The notes beneath the pieces are model-generated. The model did not search any database and was not told where the DNA came from. It saw only the letters and a program-made list of their open reading frames with translations. The position numbers and the translations under genes were made by a program. From contig JAFAFA010000130.1 in assembly GCA_023423695.1 (NCBI GenBank), forward strand, positions 1 through 59,271: a stretch of 59,271 nucleotides of DNA, read 5' to 3'. This stretch comes from Pseudomonadota bacterium. GTDB taxonomy: Bacteria > Pseudomonadota > Alphaproteobacteria > Azospirillales > Azospirillaceae. Positions 1-8,422 of this stretch are shown one piece after another; position 1 is the first letter of the stretch, and every line of letters starts with the position of its first letter.

Positions 1-49
1 GCTCCAACCCCTTGAGAACCTTGATACTTTGCTCGTCGTACTTGGCCAT
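1..49 (-). CDS. Type IIA topoisomerase subunit B (GyrB/ParE-like), N-terminal fragment cut by window edge
   Basis: Only the first 16 codons are present, starting at an ATG whose first base is 49 and running off the left edge. They read MAKYDEQSIKVLKGLE. This resembles the extreme N terminus of GyrB/ParE proteins, where a Y-x-x-x-S-I-x-V-L-x-G-L-E stretch precedes the conserved RKRPGMY segment of the GHKL ATPase domain. The RKRPGMY part lies outside the window, so the call rests on a short motif. No strong ribosome binding site is visible. GyrB would be the better fit because of the SIKVLKGLE wording, but ParE cannot be excluded. Confidence 0.5.
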   Translation of the reverse strand, partial: MAKYDEQSIKVLKGLE

Positions 50-129
50 TCGCGTTGCTGCCGTTCAGCGGACCGCGATGATAGAGCAGTTTGCGACATC
101 CCGCGCGCCGGAATCGTTTGCGCCGGCGT

Positions 130-1296
130 TCAGTAGGACTTGGGCAGCCCCAGGACGCGCTCGGCGATGAAGCACAGCACCAGCTGCGGGCTCACGGGCG
201 CGAGGCGGGAGATCATGACCTCCCGGAGGTAGCGCTCCACGTGGTACTCGCGGGCATAACCGTAGCCCCCGTGGGTCATCACCGCCTGCTGGCAGGCGTT
301 GAAGCCGGCCTCGCCCGCCAGATACTTGGCGGCGTTGGCGCTGGCGCCGCAGGGTTGCCCGCTGTCGTACTCCCAGGCCGCACGCAGGATCATCATCCAG
401 GCGGCCTCCAGCTCCATCCAGTTGCGGGCGAGCGGATGCTGGATCGCCTGGTTCTGGCCGATCGGCCGGTTGAACACCACCCGCTCCTTGGCGTAGGCGG
501 TCGCCCGGGACAGCGCCAGGCTGCCGAGACCGACCGCCTCGGACGCGATCAGCACCCGCTCCGGGTTCATGCCGTGCAGGATGTATTCGAAGCCACGCCC
601 CTCCTCGCCGATGCGGTCCTCCTCCGCGATCTCCAGCCCCTCGATGAACAGCTCGTTCGAATCGACCGCCTTGCGGCCCATCTTGTCGATGACGCGGACG
701 TCGATCCTGCTGCGGTCGAAGGCGGTGTAGAACAGGCTCAGCCCGTGCGTCGGCTTGTCGACCTGCTCCAGCGGGGTGGTGCGGGCGAGCAGCAGCATGC
801 GGTCGGCGACCTGGGCGGTCGAGATCCAGACCTTCTGCCCATCGACGACGTAACGGTCGCCCTTCTTCACCGCGCGGGTCTTGAGCTGGGTGGTGTTGAG
901 GCCGGTGTTGGGTTCGGTGACGGCGAAGCACGCCTTCTCGCGTCCCTGCACCATGGGCGGCAGCATGCGGCGCTTCTGCTCCTCGGTGCCGTGAACCACC
1001 ACCGGGTTGAGGCCGAAGATGTTGATGTGCAGGCAGGACGCGCCTGACATGCCGGCGCCGGATTCGGCGATCGCGCGCATCATGATCGCCGCCTCGGTCA
1101 CGCCGAGGCCGGAGCCGCCATACTCTTCCGGTATGCAGATGCCGAGCCAGCCGTTGTCGGCGAAGGCGGCATAGAAATCGTCGGGAAAGCCGCCGTCGCG
1201 GTCGCGCGCCAGCCAGTAATCGTCTCCGAAGCGCTTGCAGATCGCGGCGATGGCGTCGCGCAGCGCCTCCTGGTCGTCGGTCAGCCGGAAATCCAT
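130..1296 (-). CDS. Acyl-CoA dehydrogenase
   Basis: A 388-residue FAD-dependent acyl-CoA dehydrogenase of usual family length. It shows the N-terminal helical domain (GWLGICIPEEYGGSGLG near residues 50-66), the FAD-contacting CFAVTEPNTGLNTT segment and the C-terminal THGGYGYAREY helix. The usual catalytic-base motif YEGT near the C terminus is replaced by SRLAPVSPQ, while a glutamate sits in NPERVL at the position used as base in isovaleryl-CoA dehydrogenases. Branched or otherwise unusual acyl-CoA substrates are therefore plausible. The gene lies 17 bp downstream of a CoA-transferase on the same strand, and the pair diverges from the aldehyde dehydrogenase cluster. It should introduce a double bond into an acyl-CoA made by the neighbouring ligase or transferase. 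The substrate is unknown. Confidence 0.9.
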   Translation of the reverse strand: MDFRLTDDQEALRDAIAAICKRFGDDYWLARDRDGGFPDDFYAAFADNGWLGICIPEEYGGSGLGVTEAAIMMRAIAESGAGMSGASCLHINIFGLNPVVVHGTEEQKRRMLPPMVQGREKACFAVTEPNTGLNTTQLKTRAVKKGDRYVVDGQKVWISTAQVADRMLLLARTTPLEQVDKPTHGLSLFYTAFDRSRIDVRVIDKMGRKAVDSNELFIEGLEIAEEDRIGEEGRGFEYILHGMNPERVLIASEAVGLGSLALSRATAYAKERVVFNRPIGQNQAIQHPLARNWMELEAAWMMILRAAWEYDSGQPCGASANAAKYLAGEAGFNACQQAVMTHGGYGYAREYHVERYLREVMISRLAPVSPQLVLCFIAERVLGLPKSY

Positions 1297-1313
1297 GGTG
1301 CGGAGTGCTCCCG

Positions 1314-2534
1314 TCAGGTGTCAGAGCCGGCCGCTTCGGCCGGAATGGTCAGGGCGCGCCGGTCGGCCAGCGCCGCAATCTCGTCGTCCATAAAACCGGC
1401 TTCGCGCAGGATGGCCGGGCCGTCCTGGCCGCGCCGGGGGGCCAGTCGCCGGGTCGCCGCCGGCGTCCGGGACCAGCTCGCCGACAGCCGCATGTTGCGC
1501 ACCGGCCCCTCGGTCGGGTGCTCCACCCGTTCGAAGAAGCCGGTCTGCTTGAGGTGCGGGTCGTCGAAGATGCTGTCGAAATCATGCATCGGCATCGCCG
1601 GCACGTCGGCGCGGTCCAGCAGGTCCATCCATTCGGCGGTCGTGCGTTCGGCGAAGATCCGCCCCAGCTCGCCATAGACGAAATCGACGTTGCTCTGCCG
1701 GTCGGCATAGGTGGCGAAACGCGGATCGTCGCGCGGCAGATCCTCGCGGCCGATCGCCTGCAGGAAATTGCCCCACTGCTTGTCGTTGTAGATCACGGCG
1801 CAGATATGGCCGTCGCGCGTCCGGTACGGCCGGCGCTCCGGCGACAGCTGGCGGGCGTAGCCGCCGCCATCGAGCGGCGGATCGAAGGTCAGCCCGCCCA
1901 GATGGTCGCCCAGCACGAAGCCGACCATGGTCTCGAACATCGGGATGTCCACCCGCTGACCCAGGCCGGTCTGGTTGCGGTTCACCAGGGTGGCGCAGAT
2001 CGCCCCCACCGCGGCCAGCCCGACCACACGGTCGGCGACCGCCGAGGGAACGTAGCGCGGCGTGCCGTCGCCGGCCTGCGCGATCAGCGCCGACATCACC
2101 GAGGCGCCCTGGATCAGGTCGTCATAGGCCGGGCGCGCCGCATAGGGACCGTCCTGGCCGAAGCCGAAAAGCCCGGCATAGATCAGCCGCGGGTTGCGCG
2201 CGGCCAGCGTGTCGTAGTCCAGGCCGAGGCGCGTCATCGCCTGCGGGCGGATGTTGTAGGTCAGGATGTCGGCGGTGTCGGCCAGCCGCAGCAGGGCGTC
2301 GAGCCCCGCCGGATCCTTCAGGTTCAGGCAGATGCTCCGCTTGTTGCGGTTGGCGTTCAGGAAGTACGCGCCCATGCCAGCGTTCCGCTGCGGCCCGATC
2401 TGCCGCACCACGTCGCCTTCCGGCGGTTCCACCTTGATGACGTCCGCACCCATGTCGCCGAGCATCTGCGTCGCCGAGGGTCCCATGACGACAGAGGTCA
2501 GGTCGAGGATCCTGGTTCCTGCCAACGGCCCCAT
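1314..2534 (-). CDS. CaiB/BaiF-family (class III) CoA-transferase
   Basis: About 406 residues, typical of formyl-CoA/carnitine-CoA transferases that move CoA between two carboxylic acids through an aspartyl anhydride. The N terminus GTRILDLTSVVMGP and ADVIKVEPPEGD are family hallmarks. RPAYDDLIQG holds the probable catalytic aspartate, and the C terminus has the usual small domain. The open frame extends upstream to 2633, but the ATG at 2534 is preferred because a GGAAGGA Shine-Dalgarno lies about 6 nt before it and the conserved sequence begins at once (MGPLAG). An ATG at 2540 would leave almost no spacing. It is probably transcribed with the acyl-CoA dehydrogenase from the divergent promoter region at 2540-2850. 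Confidence 0.88.
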   Translation of the reverse strand: MGPLAGTRILDLTSVVMGPSATQMLGDMGADVIKVEPPEGDVVRQIGPQRNAGMGAYFLNANRNKRSICLNLKDPAGLDALLRLADTADILTYNIRPQAMTRLGLDYDTLAARNPRLIYAGLFGFGQDGPYAARPAYDDLIQGASVMSALIAQAGDGTPRYVPSAVADRVVGLAAVGAICATLVNRNQTGLGQRVDIPMFETMVGFVLGDHLGGLTFDPPLDGGGYARQLSPERRPYRTRDGHICAVIYNDKQWGNFLQAIGREDLPRDDPRFATYADRQSNVDFVYGELGRIFAERTTAEWMDLLDRADVPAMPMHDFDSIFDDPHLKQTGFFERVEHPTEGPVRNMRLSASWSRTPAATRRLAPRRGQDGPAILREAGFMDDEIAALADRRALTIPAEAAGSDT

Positions 2535-2665
2535 TCCCATTCCTTCCAAGATGTTCACGATTGAGGCGCGGGCGTCCGCCCCTGCGACCGATATGTCCAT
2601 ATACAGAGAAAAAATGTCCCGGTTCAAGCGCAATTTGCATCACGTGTCGGCAGATCCCTGGCGGT

Positions 2666-2692
2666 CGATATTGCGCCGCAGCGCAAATATCG
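2666..2692. promoter_or_regulatory. Inverted repeat, candidate operator in divergent promoter
   Basis: The arms CGATATTGCGC (2666-2676) and GCGCAAATATCG (2681-2692) are reverse complements apart from a one-base bulge, around a 4-nt CGCA centre. It lies between the leftward CoA-transferase/acyl-CoA dehydrogenase pair and the rightward aldehyde dehydrogenase operon. That is where a regulator could control both directions. No regulator gene for the cluster is present in the window. Confidence 0.45.
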
Positions 2693-2794
2693 CGCCGCAA
2701 AACGCACGGCTCTAACGAAGACAGAGGCGAAAATAGACGCTAAATCAGCCCTTTATCCATAACCATCAGTATGACTGATTGATGGAAAAGCAAC

Positions 2795-2824
2795 TTGACA
2801 GGCTCGTTCGTGCACATGTACGTT
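2795..2824 (+). promoter_or_regulatory. Possible sigma70-type promoter for aldehyde dehydrogenase operon
   Basis: A perfect -35 hexamer TTGACA at 2795-2800 is followed, after 18 nt, by a weak -10 candidate TACGTT at 2819-2824. It sits 34 bp before the preferred GTG start at 2858. If correct, a translation start at the upstream TTG (2795) would fall on the promoter itself, which argues for the downstream start. Confidence 0.35.
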
Positions 2825-2857
2825 TTGTTCATCACCTTGGATAAGAGGTTCCCGTCT

Positions 2858-4369
2858 GTGACCAACGCGTTCAAGAGCGGCTCTGGCGACGGCGAACTGC
2901 GCCGCTATCCGCACCTCTTCATCGGCGGGGAATGGGTGGCTCCGGTCGACGGCGGCATGGTCGAGAGCATCGACCCCGCGACCGGACGTCCCTGGGCCGC
3001 CGTCGCCTTCGGCGGACCGCAGGACATCGACCGCGCGGTCCAGGCGGCGCGCGAGGCGTTCGAGGGGCCGTGGCGACGGATGCCGGGCTGGGAGCGCGCG
3101 GCGATCCTGCGCCGTCTGGCCGAGCTGTACAGGGACTTCGCGCCGGAGATGGCGGTGCTGGAGACCCGCGATTCCGGCCGCGCCATCCGCGAGACGCGCG
3201 CCGACATCGGCGCCCATCACCAGTGGTATCACTGGTTCGCCTCGCTGGCCGACAAGCTGTCGGGCCGCACCATCCCGATCGACGACAGCGTCCATTGCTT
3301 CACCACGCGGGTGCCGGTGGGCGTGGTGGGTGCGATCACCCCGTGGAACGCGCCGATGCTGACCACGGCCTGGAAACTGGCGCCGGCGCTGGCCGCCGGT
3401 TGCACCGTGGTGCTGAAGCCGGCCGAGCAGACCCCCGTCACCGCGTTGGAACTGGCCCGGCTGGCCCATGAGGCCGGCGTGCCGCCCGGCGTGTTCAACG
3501 TGGTGCCGGGCTACGGCCACGACACCGGCGCCCGTCTGGTGGCGCATCCCGGCGTCAACAAGATCGCCTTCACCGGCGAGGGCAGCACGGCCAAGGCGAT
3601 CCTGCGCAACGGCGCCGACACGCTGAAGCGCTTCTCCTTCGAGCTGGGCGGCAAGTCGCCCCACATCATCTTCCAGGACGCCGATCTGGAGCAGGCGGTG
3701 AACGCCGCCACCTCGTCGGCCTGGTCGGTGTGCGGACAGAGCTGCGCCCTGGGCTCACGCGTGCTGGTCGAACGGCCGGTCTACGACCGCGTGGTCGCCG
3801 CCTTCGCCGAGCGCGCGGCCAAGGTCCGGGTCGGCCTGCCGCTCGACGAGGCGACCCACATGGGACCGCAGGCCCATGGCGAGCAGCTGGCCAAGACCCT
3901 GTCCTACATCGACATCGGCCGGCAGGAGGGGGCGCGGTTGGTCGCCGGCGGCCGGCGGCTCGATGCCGGGGAGCTTGGCGACGGCTTCTTCGTCGAGCCC
4001 ACCGTGTTCGCCGAGGTGGACAACTCCATGCGGATCGCGCGGGAGGAGATCTTCGGCCCGGTGGCCGCGATCATCCCCTTCGACGGCGAGGACGAGGCGG
4101 TGGCGCTCGCCAACGACACCAGCTACGGCCTCGCCGCCGGCCTGTGGACCGGCGACACCGGCCGCGCCCATCGGGTGTCGGCGCGGATCGAGGCCGGCAT
4201 CGTCTGGGTCAACACCTATCGCTTCATCCGCTGGTCAACCCCTTACGGCGGCTTCAAGGGAAGCGGCTGGGGCCGCGAGAACGGGATCGAAGCGCTCGAC
4301 AACTACCTGGAGGCCCGCACCACGGTCATCAGCACGACCGGCCGGTTCGCAGACGCCTACGCACAATAA
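2858..4369 (+). CDS. NAD(P)-dependent aldehyde dehydrogenase
   Basis: About 503 residues, the standard ALDH length, oxidising an aldehyde to its carboxylic acid. The coenzyme-binding PWNAPMLTTAWKLAPAL, the general-base glutamate in FELGGKSP and the nucleophilic cysteine in VCGQSCALGSR are present, as is the late EEIFGPVAAIIPF motif. The open frame begins at a TTG at 2795. A GTG at 2858 with AAGAGG about 9 nt upstream is preferred, giving an N terminus that leads directly into RYPHLFIGGEW. An ATG at 2816 is a third option. It heads a rightward operon with an SDR and a zinc alcohol dehydrogenase, fitting an alcohol-aldehyde-acid oxidation route. Confidence 0.9.
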   Translation: MTNAFKSGSGDGELRRYPHLFIGGEWVAPVDGGMVESIDPATGRPWAAVAFGGPQDIDRAVQAAREAFEGPWRRMPGWERAAILRRLAELYRDFAPEMAVLETRDSGRAIRETRADIGAHHQWYHWFASLADKLSGRTIPIDDSVHCFTTRVPVGVVGAITPWNAPMLTTAWKLAPALAAGCTVVLKPAEQTPVTALELARLAHEAGVPPGVFNVVPGYGHDTGARLVAHPGVNKIAFTGEGSTAKAILRNGADTLKRFSFELGGKSPHIIFQDADLEQAVNAATSSAWSVCGQSCALGSRVLVERPVYDRVVAAFAERAAKVRVGLPLDEATHMGPQAHGEQLAKTLSYIDIGRQEGARLVAGGRRLDAGELGDGFFVEPTVFAEVDNSMRIAREEIFGPVAAIIPFDGEDEAVALANDTSYGLAAGLWTGDTGRAHRVSARIEAGIVWVNTYRFIRWSTPYGGFKGSGWGRENGIEALDNYLEARTTVISTTGRFADAYAQ

Positions 4370-4384
4370 AACGGGGAGGGAAAC

Positions 4385-5146
4385 ATGCGCCTCAGGGGCA
4401 AACTGGCGGTGATCACCGCCGCGGCGTCGGGCATGGGAAAGGCCAGCGTCGAGCTGTTCGTGCGCGAAGGCGCCATCGTGGCGGCGGTCGACATCAACGA
4501 AGGCGCGCTGCATGACCTCGCCGCCACGTTGGGCTCCGCCGTCATTCCGGTCGCCGCCGACCTGTCCACGGTGGACGGCGTCAAGTCCAGCATCGCGGCG
4601 GCGGCGGAGCGCCTCGGCGGCATCGACGTCCTTTGGGCGCATGCCGGGACACCCGGCCCGGCCTCGGTCGAGGACATGGACCTCGGCCAGTACGATCTGG
4701 CGATCGCGCTCAACCTGACCTCCGCGGTGGTCGCGGCCGGCGAGGTGGCCCGGCACATGCGCGCCCGCGGCGGTGGCTCGCTGATCTTCACCGCCTCGGT
4801 GTCGGGCCTCGTCGGCTCGATGTTCAGCCCGGTCTACTCGGCGGCCAAGTTCGGCGTGGTCGGCCTGACCAAGTCGCTGGCCCAGCGCTTCGCCCCCGAC
4901 GGCATCCGGGTCAACGTGGTCTGCCCCGGCCCGATCGACACCCCTATGCTCCCCGGTTTCGTCGCCCGCGGCGATGACAAGGCGCAGGCGGCGGAGAATG
5001 AGAGGAAGCTGGTCGGCGCCATCCCGCTCGGGCGGGTCGGCAAGCCGTCGGAGGTGGCGCATGCCGGCCTGTGGCTCGCGTCGGACGACAGCTCCTACGT
5101 CACCGGCGTGGCGCTGCCGGTCGACGGCGGCTACCTGTCGCGGTGA
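4385..5146 (+). CDS. Short-chain dehydrogenase/reductase (SDR)
   Basis: A 253-residue classical SDR. The glycine-rich dinucleotide motif appears as TAAASGMGKA near residues 11-20, with the usual first glycine replaced by alanine. The NAD-type acidic residue follows in AAVDINEG. The catalytic residues are Ser in TASVSGLVG and YSAAKFGVVGLTKS (YxxxK), and the C terminus GVALPVDGGY is typical. It likely oxidises a hydroxyl, possibly a 3-hydroxyacyl-CoA or an alcohol in the same pathway. It lies 15 bp after the aldehyde dehydrogenase and 7 bp before the zinc alcohol dehydrogenase, so co-transcription is likely. Confidence 0.88.
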   Translation: MRLRGKLAVITAAASGMGKASVELFVREGAIVAAVDINEGALHDLAATLGSAVIPVAADLSTVDGVKSSIAAAAERLGGIDVLWAHAGTPGPASVEDMDLGQYDLAIALNLTSAVVAAGEVARHMRARGGGSLIFTASVSGLVGSMFSPVYSAAKFGVVGLTKSLAQRFAPDGIRVNVVCPGPIDTPMLPGFVARGDDKAQAAENERKLVGAIPLGRVGKPSEVAHAGLWLASDDSSYVTGVALPVDGGYLSR

Positions 5147-5153
5147 GGCGGCC

Positions 5154-6221
5154 ATGCGATCCTACTGCATCCACGCCTTCGGGGAGCCGCTGGTCGGCGA
5201 CGACCGGCCGATCCCGGAGGTTTCCGGCACCGAGGTGCTGATCAAGGTCCAGGCGGCGGGGGTGTGCCACAGCGACCTCCACCTGTGGGACGGCGGCTAC
5301 GACCTCGGGCTCGGCCGCAAGCTGTCGCTCAAGGACCGCGGCGTGGCGCTGCCGCTGACCATGGGCCATGAAACCGCCGGCGAATTGGTGGCGGTCGGGC
5401 CGGACGTCGCAGCGGCGGCCCCCGCCGGGGTCGACATCGGCGCCGCTTACCTCGTCTATCCCTGGATCGGCTGCGGCGAATGCCAGAGCTGCCGCGACGG
5501 GTACGAGAACTACTGCGCCAAGGCGACCTACATCGGCGTCCATCTCCATGGCGGCTATGCCGAGTATGTCCGAGTGCCGCACCCGCGCTACCTGCTGCCG
5601 ATCGGCGACCTCGACCCGGCCCAGGTCGCGCCGCTCGCCTGCTCCGGCGTCACCACCTACAGCGCGTTGAAGAAGTTCGGCGACCGGATCGCCGACCACC
5701 CGGTCGTGGTGATCGGCGGCGGCGGGCTCGGCCAGATGTCCCTCCAGATCCTGCGCGCGCTCGGCGGCAAGGGCGCGGTCGTCGTCGATCTCGATCCCGC
5801 CAAGCGGGAAGCGGCGCTGGCCGCCGGCGCGCTTGCCGCCATCGACGGCGGCACCCCGGACGCGGCGACCCTCGTGATGGACGCAGCCGGCGGTCCGGCC
5901 CACTGCGTGCTCGACCTCGTCGGCAGCCCGCAATCGGCGGCACTCGGGTTCGATGCCCTGGCCAAGGGCGGCACGCTGGTCATGGTCGGGCTGTTCGGCG
6001 GCACCACGCCGTGGTCGCTGCCGCTGGTCCCGATCAAGGCCGCCCGCATTCTCGGCAGCCTGGTCGGCAATCTGGACGAGACGCGGGAACTGGTGGAGCT
6101 GGCGCGGGCCGGCCGCATCCAGCCGATCCCCGTCACCCGGATGCCGCTCGACCGCGCCAACGACGCGCTGGTCGCCCTGCGCAACGGTCTGGTTGTCGGC
6201 CGGGCCGTGCTCTGCCCCTGA
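5154..6221 (+). CDS. Zinc-dependent alcohol dehydrogenase (MDR family)
   Basis: About 355 residues. The catalytic zinc site is recognisable in GVCHSDLHLW and GHETAGELVAVG, and the structural zinc site in CGECQSCRDGYENYC. The Rossmann fold is VVIGGGGLGQMSLQIL followed by an aspartate (VDLDP), suggesting NAD preference. An insertion after the zinc ligand (YDLGLGRKLSLKDRGVALP) is a subgroup feature I recognise but cannot tie to a substrate. The open frame extends back into the SDR, but the ATG at 5154 starts the conserved sequence and follows the SDR stop by 7 bp. It would oxidise an alcohol to the aldehyde consumed by the upstream dehydrogenase. Confidence 0.9.
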   Translation: MRSYCIHAFGEPLVGDDRPIPEVSGTEVLIKVQAAGVCHSDLHLWDGGYDLGLGRKLSLKDRGVALPLTMGHETAGELVAVGPDVAAAAPAGVDIGAAYLVYPWIGCGECQSCRDGYENYCAKATYIGVHLHGGYAEYVRVPHPRYLLPIGDLDPAQVAPLACSGVTTYSALKKFGDRIADHPVVVIGGGGLGQMSLQILRALGGKGAVVVDLDPAKREAALAAGALAAIDGGTPDAATLVMDAAGGPAHCVLDLVGSPQSAALGFDALAKGGTLVMVGLFGGTTPWSLPLVPIKAARILGSLVGNLDETRELVELARAGRIQPIPVTRMPLDRANDALVALRNGLVVGRAVLCP

Positions 6222-6260
6222 CGGCCGACAACTCCGCAATCCGCCTTTCCAGGAGTACAC

Positions 6261-7478
6261 ATGACGGGACTCACTCGCAGGAACGCGCTGATGCTCGGCG
6301 GCGCGGCCATGGCGGCGCCTGGACTCTTCTCCTTCGGCGCGTCGGCCCAGGGCAGCACTTTGAAGATCGGCGTCCTGGTGCCGCTCACCGGCACGCACGC
6401 CTCCGACGGCGCGCGCATGCTGAAGGCCCACCAGCTCGCCGCCAAGATGATCAACGACAGCGGCGGCCTCAAGGGACTGGGCGGCGCCAAGGTCGAACTG
6501 GTGGTCAGCGACATCCAATCCAAGCCCGAGGTGTCGCGCAGCGAGGCGGAGCGGCTGATCAGCCGCGAGGGCGTCAGCGCCCTGACCGGCGCCTGGGCCT
6601 CGTCCTCGACGATCCCCGCCGCCCAGGTGGCGGACCGCAACCGGACCCCCTTCATGGTGACCAGCGCCGTCACCGACAGCATCACCGAGCAGGGGCAGAA
6701 ATACGTCTTCCGCACCGCGGTGAAGGCGAAATGGTTCGGCCGGTTCGTCGCCGACTTCATGGACGACCTGAAGAAGAAGGGCATCGCGATCGACAAGGTG
6801 GCGCTGGCGACCGAGGACGGTCCGGCCGGCCAGTCGGTGCACGCCAATTACGCGTCGGTGATGCCGGATCGCGGCTACCCCCTGGTGGCCGACGAGACCT
6901 TCCGCACCGGTTCGCCCGATTTCAGCACGGTGGCGACCAAGCTGCGCACCAGCGGCGCCGACGCGGTGCTCAGCGTCGCCTACGCCGACGACTCCACCGT
7001 GCTGCTGCGGGCGCTGGCGTCGCAGAGTTACCGGCCGCTCTACATCGGCTTCGGCGGCGCCCACGTCAACCAGACGGTGGCCGCCTCGGGCAAGCCGGCC
7101 GAGCGGACGTTCGGCGTGGTGGAATGGGCGCCGGACCTGCGCAAGCCGGCCAGCGAGGCGTTCGTCAAGGCGTTCGCCGAGAGCTATCCCGGCGAGGTGC
7201 CGCTGAGCAACCAGGCCCAGGCCTTCGCCGCGACCTACGCGCTGGCGCTCGCGGCCGATGCGGCGGCCTCCACCGACCGCACCAAGATCCGCGACGCGCT
7301 GCGCACCCTGCGGATCAAGGACGGGCCGGCCTCGCTGCTGCCGGCGCCGGAGCTGTATTTCGACGAGCAGGGGCAGGCGCCGGCGACCTGCGTCATCGTC
7401 CAGGTGATCGACGGGAAGTTCGTCACCGTCTGGCCCGAAGCGGTCGCCGCCCAGCCGCCCGCCCCGTTCCAGGGGTGA
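6261..7478 (+). CDS. ABC transporter substrate-binding protein, Leu/Ile/Val-binding family
   Basis: A 405-residue periplasmic binding protein of the LivK/Peripla_BP_6 type. The N terminus LTRRNALMLGGAAMAAP has a twin-arginine motif and a hydrophobic core ending near FGASAQG, so export may be by Tat. The mature part starts LKIGVLVPLTG, the family hallmark, and contains the GGLKGLGGAKVELVVSD segment. It precedes the two permeases and two ATPases of the same transporter. Members of this family bind branched amino acids but also aromatic acids, amides and other carboxylates. The surrounding catabolic genes make a pathway substrate more likely than leucine. Confidence 0.9.
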   Translation: MTGLTRRNALMLGGAAMAAPGLFSFGASAQGSTLKIGVLVPLTGTHASDGARMLKAHQLAAKMINDSGGLKGLGGAKVELVVSDIQSKPEVSRSEAERLISREGVSALTGAWASSSTIPAAQVADRNRTPFMVTSAVTDSITEQGQKYVFRTAVKAKWFGRFVADFMDDLKKKGIAIDKVALATEDGPAGQSVHANYASVMPDRGYPLVADETFRTGSPDFSTVATKLRTSGADAVLSVAYADDSTVLLRALASQSYRPLYIGFGGAHVNQTVAASGKPAERTFGVVEWAPDLRKPASEAFVKAFAESYPGEVPLSNQAQAFAATYALALAADAAASTDRTKIRDALRTLRIKDGPASLLPAPELYFDEQGQAPATCVIVQVIDGKFVTVWPEAVAAQPPAPFQG

Positions 7479-7540
7479 CGTCGGTCCCCCTTCCGCCGGC
7501 CGCGCATCCGACGCGGGGCCGGCGGGCGCCGGAGAATCTC

Positions 7541-8422
7541 ATGTCAGCGACCATCCTCCTCCAGGCCCTGCTCAGCGGGCTGACCAACGGCGCCATCTAT
7601 GCGCTGGTCGCGGTCGGCCTCACCCTCGTCTTCGGGGTCATGCGCGTGGTCAACTTCGCGCATGGCGAGTTCCTCATGCTGGCGATGTACGGCGGCTATC
7701 TCGCCTGGGCGCATCTCGGCGTCGATCCGGTGATCGCGGTGGTGCTGGTGGTGCCGGTGCTGCTGGCGTTCGGCGTCGGGCTGTTCGAGAGCCTGATCCG
7801 TCCGGCCATGAAGGTGCCGGAGATCAACCAGATGGCCGTCACGCTGGGGCTGTCGCTTCTGCTCCAGTATCTCGCCCTGATGAGCTTCAGCGCCGACAAC
7901 CGGCTGATCGTTCAGGACCGGTCGACCGCCAGCGTCTGGATCGGACCGGCGCTGCTGCAGATGCCGCACGCGATCGCCGCGGGGGCCGCCATCGTCCTGC
8001 TCCTCGGACTCTACCTCGTCTTGCGCAGGACCGATTTCGGGCTGATCATGCGCGCGGTCTCGCAATCGCGCGACGGGGCGGCGCTGTCGGGGATCGACAT
8101 CGGTCGCACCTATCGCTGGGCGATGGGGATCGGACTTGGGACACTGGGCGTCGCCGGGCCGCTGATGGCATCGGTGCTCTACGTCAACCCGCACGTCGGT
8201 TCCCTGTTCACCCTGAAAGCCTTCGTGATCGTCATCGTCGGCGGCATGGGCAGCTTCGGCGGGGTTCTGCTGGGCGCCCTGCTGGTCGGGGTGGCGGAGA
8301 GCGTGGCCGGTGTGCTGACCACCGCCTCGGTCGCCGCGGCGGTGCCGTTCGCGCTGCTGATCCTGGTCATGCTGGTGCGGCCGGAGGGGCTGATGCCGGT
8401 CGGCGGGAGGGCGCGCGCATGA
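7541..8422 (+). CDS. Branched-chain-type ABC transporter permease (LivH family)
   Basis: About 293 residues of multi-spanning inner-membrane protein. The N terminus LLSGLTNGAIYALVAVGL and the MRVVNFAHGEFLM segment are the signature of LivH-type permeases. The later IVGGMGSFGGVLLGALLVG loop contacts the ATPase. The long open frame in which it sits starts far upstream, but the ATG at 7541 is the only start consistent with the family N terminus. Its last four bases overlap the start of the next permease, indicating translational coupling. Confidence 0.92.
   Translation: MSATILLQALLSGLTNGAIYALVAVGLTLVFGVMRVVNFAHGEFLMLAMYGGYLAWAHLGVDPVIAVVLVVPVLLAFGVGLFESLIRPAMKVPEINQMAVTLGLSLLLQYLALMSFSADNRLIVQDRSTASVWIGPALLQMPHAIAAGAAIVLLLGLYLVLRRTDFGLIMRAVSQSRDGAALSGIDIGRTYRWAMGIGLGTLGVAGPLMASVLYVNPHVGSLFTLKAFVIVIVGGMGSFGGVLLGALLVGVAESVAGVLTTASVAAAVPFALLILVMLVRPEGLMPVGGRARA

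Noticed and set aside
2795..2857. N-terminal extension of the aldehyde dehydrogenase from a TTG
   Set aside because: It overlies a TTGACA promoter hexamer, is not conserved in type, and a GTG with a ribosome binding site lies at 2858.
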